The position numbers and the translations under genes were made by a program. The notes below the pieces were generated by a model that was given only the letters and a program-made list of their open reading frames with translations, was not told where the DNA came from and made no database searches. A stretch of 64,000 bases of DNA from Candidatus Raymondbacteria bacterium RIFOXYA2_FULL_49_16. Its GTDB lineage: Bacteria; Fibrobacterota; OXYB2-FULL-49-7; XYB2-FULL-49-35. Location of the stretch: assembly GCA_001789205.1 (NCBI GenBank), contig MFYT01000009.1, positions 55,571 through 119,570 on the forward strand. Direction: 5' to 3'. Positions 55,398 through 61,829 of this stretch are shown one piece after another; within the stretch, counting starts at the first letter, position 1; every line of letters starts with the position of its first letter.

Positions 55398-56453
55398 ATG
55401 GCTTTCCAACCACGCTACACTATCACCCCCAGGATGCTCGATAGCTTGATGCTGATAGCTGAAGGACGCGCTGTTATTGAAAACGCGCGCCTCCTGCCCT
55501 CCCGGGAAGCGCAACTCAGGCGAAACGCGCAGATTAGCAGCACTCACTCTTCAACCGCGATCGAAGGCAATAAACTTACCCTGGAACAGGTTCAAACCCT
55601 TGCCCAGGGTGGAAAAGTGGCGGCAACTGAGAAAGACAAGCAGGAGGTGCTCAATTACCTGAATGCTCTGGAAAAAATACAAGGATTGGCTGTAAAAGGA
55701 AAAATTTCAGCCGCAGACCTGCTGAAGATGCATGGCGCGGTTTCAAGGAAAGTATTGAATGACGACCGCCAGAGCGGGGCATTCAGAGATGTCCAGGTCT
55801 TTGTGGGCAAAGTCGTATTCAGCGGCACCAGTTTCAAGGAAGAGGTCGCCTACACGCCTCCTCCTGCAGCTGAAGTAAAAGGGCTGGTCGAGGAATTCAT
55901 CGCCTGGTTGAACATTGAACAGACATGGGAAACAAACCCGGTCCTGCTGGCCGGAATTTCGCATTACGAGATCGCCAGGATACACCCCTTTGTTGACGGC
56001 AATGGACGTACCGCCCGCCTTTTCGCATCACTTGTACTGTATCTAAGCGGATTCGATCATCGCAGGCTTTTTACCCTTGACGAATTTTACGACCGGGACA
56101 GGAAGTCATATTATGCGGCATTGAAAGCCGTGCAGGAAGATAATGGCGACCTGACCCGCTGGCTCGAATATTTTACGCAAGGTGTTTCTGTTTCCGTGAA
56201 TGAGGTGAGAAATGCCGTAGCGAAAACAGGCGGCCGGTCAAAGGGCGTCACGGACCGGCAAATCACCTTGTCCTCCCGGCAAACTGAAATGATTGAGTAC
56301 CTTACTTCGCATGGAAAACTGACCAATCAAGATGTTCAGAAGATGTATAAAATATCAGCCCAAGCAGCCCACAAAGAACTATCTAAGCTTATTAAAATCA
56401 ATGCAATAAAATCTAAGGGGCATGGCCGTTCAGTGCATTATCTTTTGAAATAA
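55398..56453 (+). CDS. Fic-family protein (AMP-transferase type) with C-terminal winged helix
   Basis: A cytoplasmic 351-residue protein. The Fic motif HPFVDGNGRTARL starts at H196 and is complete. An N-terminal inhibitory helix with S-S-T-A-I-E-G-N (Glu near 56) is present, as in self-inhibited Fic proteins. The last 70 residues (QTEMIEYLTSHGKLTNQDVQ; SAQAAHKELSKLI) form a winged-helix DNA-binding fold. Fic enzymes attach AMP or similar groups to protein hydroxyls. It has no antitoxin gene beside it and is unrelated to the secreted genes around it, so it may be a late insertion into the cluster. Confidence 0.88.
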   Translation: MAFQPRYTITPRMLDSLMLIAEGRAVIENARLLPSREAQLRRNAQISSTHSSTAIEGNKLTLEQVQTLAQGGKVAATEKDKQEVLNYLNALEKIQGLAVKGKISAADLLKMHGAVSRKVLNDDRQSGAFRDVQVFVGKVVFSGTSFKEEVAYTPPPAAEVKGLVEEFIAWLNIEQTWETNPVLLAGISHYEIARIHPFVDGNGRTARLFASLVLYLSGFDHRRLFTLDEFYDRDRKSYYAALKAVQEDNGDLTRWLEYFTQGVSVSVNEVRNAVAKTGGRSKGVTDRQITLSSRQTEMIEYLTSHGKLTNQDVQKMYKISAQAAHKELSKLIKINAIKSKGHGRSVHYLLK

Positions 56454-56460
56454 TCCCTGG

Positions 56461-56496
56461 TTGATGATTAGACTGATGATTAGGTTGATGATTAAT
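56461..56496. repeat. Triple 12-base tandem repeat
   Basis: TTGATGATTAGA, CTGATGATTAGG and TTGATGATTAAT stand end to end just after the Fic gene and before the second EEP copy. The spacing is a little more than one helical turn. Confidence 0.7.
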
Positions 56497-56519
56497 TCCT
56501 TTAACCGCATTCGTTGAAA

Positions 56520-58376
56520 ATGAAAACTATCATTATTCTCCTTTTCAGTTTTTCCCAGATATTCGCCTTAAAATTCATGACCTTTAACATTTTAGATGGC
56601 GCGACAACCAGCTGGCAGCATGTTTTGAATATTATCAGGAATTCTGGCGCGGAAATCATTACAATTAATGAGGCGAATGACCCGGGTGTATTTTACAGAA
56701 TAGCTGACAGCCTTGGATATTATCGCGTTCTTTCCGTACATAATACTTACAATGTTGGAATACTAAGCAAATACGTCATTAAGGATAGCGCTATTTACAC
56801 GTCCTCAACATTATCCAAATCCCTTTTAGAAGCCAAAATCGAAGTTTCGCCCGATACATTCATTTATGTATTTACATCACATTTATATCCCTTTGGAACA
56901 GACAATGAAAGGCGCCTTGAAGAAATAAAAGAGATCCTGCCCATTATGGCGACAAAATCAAAGTTTCCCATTGTTTTTGCGGGAGACCTGAATTCACGGT
57001 CACAGCTTGACGGTCTTTCCGGAGATTATGGCGCCGTAACAACACTCATGGCGGATAGCGGCTTTTCAGACGTGTATCGTTCCGCATATCCTGATCACAG
57101 TGTCCAGCCAGGATTCACATACAATGCCCAAGGCGCAGCTGACCGGAGAATCGATTATATTTTTACGAATCCGGGATTCAGCGCTATCAGCGCGAATGTA
57201 CTTGATAGCGGGGATTATGCGCAGTGGCCCTCTGACCATTTTGCGGTTTTTGCCGAACTGGATGTCGGTTCCATTGCAGATTCAACACCACCAGAGATAT
57301 CATCGATAGGCATTGTAAATGATACCATCATTACTATTACGTTTAATGAACCCTTGGATTCTCTCTCTGCTTCAAATCCTTCCAACTATTCAATAACAAA
57401 TGGCATTTTAGTGGAAAATGCGTCTTTGGGCCAAACCGGGACCATTGTTACGCTTTTAACCTCCCCCCATATGCTGGGAAGTGAATATGTGTTAACAGCT
57501 AAAAATATCCTGGATATTTCTGATACGCCGAACAGCACCGGCGATACCGGTGTCACTGCAGTTTACAGCTATGTATTATTGCAAAGAGGCGATACTTGTT
57601 TTGCGTTTGAGGACACATACATATCGGGCGCAGCGCCAACCGCAAACTATGGCGCTGAACCAATTCTGCTTATTGATGGCGACCAGGGGATCAAAACAGC
57701 CTTTTTAAAGTTCAACCTGTCGGCCATTAAACCCGATTCCTTGATTTTGGACAGTGTTCATTTGATTATAAAAGTTGCTACTGGCACTTATTCCAACAGT
57801 ATCTTTGGCGGATATGCAATGGCAGTCTATGACAATTCATGGTCCGAGGACAATGTAACGTTCAATACGCAACCTGTTATTTCCCAAGATACCCTTGGTA
57901 ATTTTAATCAGGTGAATAACAATCAAATTTATACAATAAAATTAAACAATACAATCCTTCTTAGCGAGACGCTTTCCATCGCACTCGTAACCAGCAACAG
58001 CGATGCGGCTGAATATCTTTCAAAAGAAGGGGGCTATGCCGCTTATTTGGTTGTATATACTCATGAACCAACATCTGCCATACAGAAAGATGTTAATAAC
58101 TGCTTCGATATTACATTATGCCCAAATCCATTCAACAACCACATTGCCATGCAATACAGAATAGCCGGAGAAACCACCGTAAGTATTTCCATTTTTAATA
58201 TTTTGGGTGATAAAATTATAGGTTATGTTAAAAAAAAGCAGTCGCCTGGATTGAAACGATTTAATTGGGAAGCAAAAGATGGTTCTGGCAATGACCTCGC
58301 CGCGGGAATTTACATATGCAATTTTCAGTTTGATAATGGCTTTCAAACCATTAAGAGAATATTGTTGGTTAAGTAA
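56520..58376 (+). CDS. Secreted EEP-domain protein, copy 2 (duplicate of the gene at 48294)
   Basis: A 618-residue near copy of the protein at 48294 with the same order: signal peptide (IIILLFSFSQIFA), EEP domain with TFNILDG, ITINEAND, VFAGDLNSRS and PSDHFAVFAEL, Ig-like domain, DNRLRE-type domain and tail (CPNPFNNHIAMQY). Catalytic motifs are intact. DNA similarity begins at the start codon and continues about 40 bases past the stop. Unlike copy 1 there is no SD site before the ATG at 56520; a TTG two codons upstream is the alternative. Expression may therefore differ or be lost. Confidence 0.8.
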   Translation: MKTIIILLFSFSQIFALKFMTFNILDGATTSWQHVLNIIRNSGAEIITINEANDPGVFYRIADSLGYYRVLSVHNTYNVGILSKYVIKDSAIYTSSTLSKSLLEAKIEVSPDTFIYVFTSHLYPFGTDNERRLEEIKEILPIMATKSKFPIVFAGDLNSRSQLDGLSGDYGAVTTLMADSGFSDVYRSAYPDHSVQPGFTYNAQGAADRRIDYIFTNPGFSAISANVLDSGDYAQWPSDHFAVFAELDVGSIADSTPPEISSIGIVNDTIITITFNEPLDSLSASNPSNYSITNGILVENASLGQTGTIVTLLTSPHMLGSEYVLTAKNILDISDTPNSTGDTGVTAVYSYVLLQRGDTCFAFEDTYISGAAPTANYGAEPILLIDGDQGIKTAFLKFNLSAIKPDSLILDSVHLIIKVATGTYSNSIFGGYAMAVYDNSWSEDNVTFNTQPVISQDTLGNFNQVNNNQIYTIKLNNTILLSETLSIALVTSNSDAAEYLSKEGGYAAYLVVYTHEPTSAIQKDVNNCFDITLCPNPFNNHIAMQYRIAGETTVSISIFNILGDKIIGYVKKKQSPGLKRFNWEAKDGSGNDLAAGIYICNFQFDNGFQTIKRILLVK

Positions 58377-58417
58377 GATAATTTTACAGGAAGCTTCATA
58401 AAATCTCTTGTCTTGAA
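58377..58417 (+). pseudogene. Decayed 5' end of an SGNH gene, left by duplication
   Basis: The 40 bases after the second EEP copy match those after the first, including the ribosome-binding site and first codons of the SGNH gene at 50178. Here its ATG has become ATA (58398-58400) and similarity ends after CTTGA. It is a remnant that shows the EEP gene was copied from the 48-50 kb locus. Confidence 0.6.
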
Positions 58418-58446
58418 AGTAACCTTGTTAAAATGAGGCTATATTC

Positions 58447-59325
58447 ATGAAAATCCAGGAAGGAAAAATCCGGGTAAACGGCCATGAAGTCTGGTATCGC
58501 CGGGTTGGCAGCACAGGGACGCCGCTATTGACCCTCCATGGCGGCCCTGGCGCTGGCCACGACTATCTGGAACCACTGGAAAAATTGGCCACAAACCGTC
58601 CTGTCATATTTTACGACCAGCTTGGTTGCGGCAAATCTGACAAACCCAATGACCGGTCTCTCTGGAAAATAGAGCGTTTTGTCGCCGAGATAGACGCCCT
58701 CCGCCAGGCTTTGGACTTGGAACACATCCATCTACTGGGCCATTCGTGGGGCGGCTGGCTGGCCATCGAATATATGTCCACACATCCAACCGGTATAAAA
58801 AGCCTGATCCTTGCCAGCACCTCGGCCAGCACTTCTCAGTTTGTATCTGAAGCAAAGCGCCTTATATCTGAGTTGCCCCTGGAGATCCACGAAACACTGC
58901 ACCGTTTTGAGGCTGCCAGTGATTACACTAATCCAGATTATATAAAGGCTGTCAGGGAATTCTATAAACGCCACAACTGCCGTCTTGCAGAGAGACCTGA
59001 ACCATTCCAACGCACCCTTGTTAACCTCAGCAAAACGCCTGTTTATGAAACAATGAATGGTCCCAATGAATTCACGGTGATTGGAAATCTGAAAAATTGG
59101 GACCATACCCACAGTCTTGGTGAAATATCCGTCCCAACGATGATTACGGTTGGCAGGTATGATGAAGTCACGCCTGCGTGCGCAGAAACATTGCATCAAG
59201 GCATCCCACATTCACAAATGGCCGTCTTTGAACAAAGCTCCCATGTCGCCCATCTTGAAGAGCCGGAAAAATATCTGCGCGTAGTTGGTGATTTCCTGGA
59301 TGCGGTTGATGCTACATGTGACTAA
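58447..59325 (+). CDS. Alpha/beta-hydrolase of the prolyl aminopeptidase (tricorn-interacting F1) type
   Basis: This 292-residue cytoplasmic protein has the HGGPGAGHDYL oxyanion segment near 35-45 and the nucleophile elbow LLGHSWGGWLAIEY with S100. The acid lies in VGRYDEVTP and His in SSHVAHLEEPEKY. This is the proline iminopeptidase pattern: removal of N-terminal Pro or similar residues from short peptides. There is no signal peptide or sorting tail. GAGG lies upstream of the ATG. It could process peptides freed by the secreted enzymes, but that is speculation. Confidence 0.85.
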   Translation: MKIQEGKIRVNGHEVWYRRVGSTGTPLLTLHGGPGAGHDYLEPLEKLATNRPVIFYDQLGCGKSDKPNDRSLWKIERFVAEIDALRQALDLEHIHLLGHSWGGWLAIEYMSTHPTGIKSLILASTSASTSQFVSEAKRLISELPLEIHETLHRFEAASDYTNPDYIKAVREFYKRHNCRLAERPEPFQRTLVNLSKTPVYETMNGPNEFTVIGNLKNWDHTHSLGEISVPTMITVGRYDEVTPACAETLHQGIPHSQMAVFEQSSHVAHLEEPEKYLRVVGDFLDAVDATCD

Positions 59326-59547
59326 GCACTAATTTTCTCATGCGACTTTTTCTTTCGCCTTTTAGTGGCAACCGGCCATCTTTTATATTTTAGTTAAGAA
59401 ACGACCCTGATATGCCTGACCTGACATGAAATAAATTGTATCATTTATTATACATTCTTGCTCTTATTTGTATCATAATCGATATCAGATTCCTGAAATT
59501 TAAAAAACATTGCAATGGTATATATATTGCTTTATTTTATTTATATT

Positions 59548-61509
59548 ATGAGACACTTTATTGTATTTGCTGGTTTAATATTATCTGTAAATATATTCGC
59601 TGCGCGCACGGTCATGGGCTTTGACCCCCCTGACCAAGCCTTTGTGTTCCGTGACAGCAGTTTAACCGCAGATACGCTTATCATAATAAACAGCGGCTCT
59701 TTTACTGCGGTAAATTCTACTATTGCCCTTAATTGTCTATTTGTTCTGAACTCTGGAACAATGGAGGTCAGGTCCTGCCATTTTTCTATCGACGGCCCGC
59801 TGGTAGCAGGAGGAAATAGTAGGGCCTTTATTTACGACAGTGTTATCATACGGGGCAATATCATCGGTTTTGAACAAGCGGTTATGGTCTTTGACAGCGC
59901 AACCCTTATTATGCCTACAACGTATGTCGGACAATATTCGATCAACGGGTCAAACCAGGCAAATATCACTATACAGAACTCCCTTCTCGATGTCGGGCTG
60001 GTAAAGCTGGGGGGCGGGCTCGTGGATTCTGCACGCATAACCCACAGAAACAACCGGTTCAACAAGCCGGGCGGGCTTTCCATGACATTCGGGATGTCCG
60101 GGAATAGCACTCTGATCGCAGAAGATTGCGAGTATGGGTTTGAACTGCCGATCTGGCACAGCTGTTCAATATCGATAAAAAACATCAATTCGGCCGTCAT
60201 TTGGTTTTCGATACCGGAAAGCGCATCAGTTACAATAGTTTTTCCTGACCCTGACTATCCCACTGTACCTGGTGCCAGTGCAGTAGATTCCTTTTCATTC
60301 AACAGCGGAGTGAATGGGCTGGCGGATATCCCTTACAAGGTTGAGGTTCGGTCTGTGCCTTTGGTATTCTGGTGTCTGCTTCCCCAGTCCGGCTCATCTG
60401 CAACGATCAATAATTCTTTTATCCGTGCCTGCGGTATCCAGTATTTCGGGTCGGGGACCGATACGGTTCAGGGGTTGTACAATGACTCTCTCTATGCTGC
60501 AGCCACAATGCCAATCTCGGACCGAACACTTGTTATGAACAATTCCCTGGTTGATGCCTGGACCCTCTATCCCATGGATTCCGTGACCCTTGTCATCAAA
60601 GACTGTATATTCGGAGAAATGCTCGCCTTCCAAAAATGCCATGTGATTATAGAAAACAGCGAATGTGACGGTACCGGCGGGTATTTCGGTGGAGAGCAAT
60701 CATCACGGATTGATGTGTATAATTCCACGATCCGGGATATTGAGGAAAACACCCCGATAGTCCATAAACAAACTTCTGTGCTCAGGCTGTTCAATTCCGA
60801 GGTCATAGGTCCCATTACCCTTTCACAGTCTTCCAGGATTCTCTTGGCCTCATCACGCTATGATACCGATCCGGCAGTGAATGACCAGGCTTATTTTCTG
60901 GCTGCATCAATTGATACTGTTGCCGTGGAGGGTAACACGGCCGCAGTCATCGGGTCAATAAAGGAATTCGCAGGACCGCAGAGTACCACGGCTTTCTCAG
61001 GGCTTATTTTCCAATATGACAGTGCCGGAGGCGGTACAGTGCTTATCGAAGACATCAGCAAGAACGGAGTGGTCGATGCTGATACACTCTATGTCTGGGA
61101 CCGTTCCGGTGTGGAAGAAGGCGCGTATAATCTCCATGCGGGAATTAAGGTTGATGGTGATACGGTCATTTCACTGTCTAGGGCAGTGCTGCTTCCTCAA
61201 CGGGTAAGTGTTGAAGCAATATTCGCCGGAGAGGCCGGTCCTGAATTATCCTGTTACCCGAATCCGTTTAATCCCTCAACTACAATACATATTCAGACAA
61301 AAGTCAAAGGTCTAAAGTCTAAAATCGTGGCAGATATATTTGATTTGCGAGGGCGTTGTGTGGAGACGGTCCACCGGACCGTCTCTGCCAACGACATGGG
61401 ACATATGACAATTGTGTGGGATGCATCGAACCACCCTAGCAATGTCTATATCGTGCAGGCAGAGGTAGGCGGAAAAGTACTTACAAAGAGGATCGTGCTG
61501 ATTAAATGA
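59548..61509 (+). CDS. Secreted right-handed beta-helix protein with sorting-like tail
   Basis: From the ATG at 59548 this is 653 residues with a signal peptide (FIVFAGLILSVNIFA). Residues about 30-480 are a long series of short beta-strand turns rich in N, S, I and V (for example ITIQNSLLDVGLVKLGG; LVIKDCIFGEMLAFQKC; RIDVYNSTIRDIEENTP), as in pectate-lyase-like parallel beta-helices. No clear catalytic triad was seen, so it may be a lyase, a hydrolase or an adhesin. The tail begins at about 569 (YPNPFNPSTTIHI) with repeat DNA in both loops. The start is uncertain; an ATG 11 codons upstream is possible and neither has an SD site. Confidence 0.75.
   Translation: MRHFIVFAGLILSVNIFAARTVMGFDPPDQAFVFRDSSLTADTLIIINSGSFTAVNSTIALNCLFVLNSGTMEVRSCHFSIDGPLVAGGNSRAFIYDSVIIRGNIIGFEQAVMVFDSATLIMPTTYVGQYSINGSNQANITIQNSLLDVGLVKLGGGLVDSARITHRNNRFNKPGGLSMTFGMSGNSTLIAEDCEYGFELPIWHSCSISIKNINSAVIWFSIPESASVTIVFPDPDYPTVPGASAVDSFSFNSGVNGLADIPYKVEVRSVPLVFWCLLPQSGSSATINNSFIRACGIQYFGSGTDTVQGLYNDSLYAAATMPISDRTLVMNNSLVDAWTLYPMDSVTLVIKDCIFGEMLAFQKCHVIIENSECDGTGGYFGGEQSSRIDVYNSTIRDIEENTPIVHKQTSVLRLFNSEVIGPITLSQSSRILLASSRYDTDPAVNDQAYFLAASIDTVAVEGNTAAVIGSIKEFAGPQSTTAFSGLIFQYDSAGGGTVLIEDISKNGVVDADTLYVWDRSGVEEGAYNLHAGIKVDGDTVISLSRAVLLPQRVSVEAIFAGEAGPELSCYPNPFNPSTTIHIQTKVKGLKSKIVADIFDLRGRCVETVHRTVSANDMGHMTIVWDASNHPSNVYIVQAEVGGKVLTKRIVLIK
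61299..61323. repeat. Simple tandem repeat in sorting-domain loop 1
   Basis: AAAGTC, AAAGGTCT, AAAGTCT and AAAA follow each other and encode KVKGLKSK between the first two strands of the tail of the beta-helix protein. Confidence 0.5.
61363..61385. repeat. Perfect palindrome in sorting-domain loop 2
   Basis: GAGACGGTCC (61363-61372) and GGACCGTCTC (61376-61385) form a perfect 10-bp stem with a 3-base loop. In frame it encodes ETVHRTVS, extra residues between the VE and W-D-A-S strands of the tail. Confidence 0.75.
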
Positions 61510-61829
61510 TCTGATCGCGCACCTTGCCGCATATGGATCAATACAAGAATTTTATAATTAGTCCAGAATTTTGGTATGGCCTAACTGATCTTATAAAGGG
61601 TTCCATGTTTTCCTTACTTGGAGCAAAGGCAAATAAACTGACATACAGAATCCAAATCGGATATTTTTTCAATTAATACACTCACCCCAGGGTGAAGAGC
61701 GGTGGATCTCATTGAAGTTGGACATGGTTGAGCGCTTAATCTCTTAAATAATTACCTGCTGTATTCATAACAACTACCCTCGCTATTTTTCGTTTCCTGG
61801 TATATATTATATATTAAAAAGGGGAAACC
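61510..61829. other. Gene-free stretch before the last esterase gene
   Basis: This 320-base spacer holds the third TACCC-type promoter at its right end. A small TCACCC/GGGTGA hairpin lies near 61684-61697. No open frame of substance or terminator with a T-run was seen after the beta-helix gene. Confidence 0.5.
61750..61810 (+). promoter_or_regulatory. TACCT-TACCC-TATATTAT promoter, copy 3
   Basis: AATTACCT (TACCT at 61753) and CTACCCTC (TACCC at 61775), 22 bases apart, then TATATTAT at 61803-61810, 28 bases after the second. The SD site AAAAAGGGG and the ATG follow within 20 bases. Confidence 0.65.

Noticed and set aside
55398-56453. A Fic/antitoxin pair
   Set aside because: The inhibitory helix is inside the protein itself and no small antitoxin gene flanks it.
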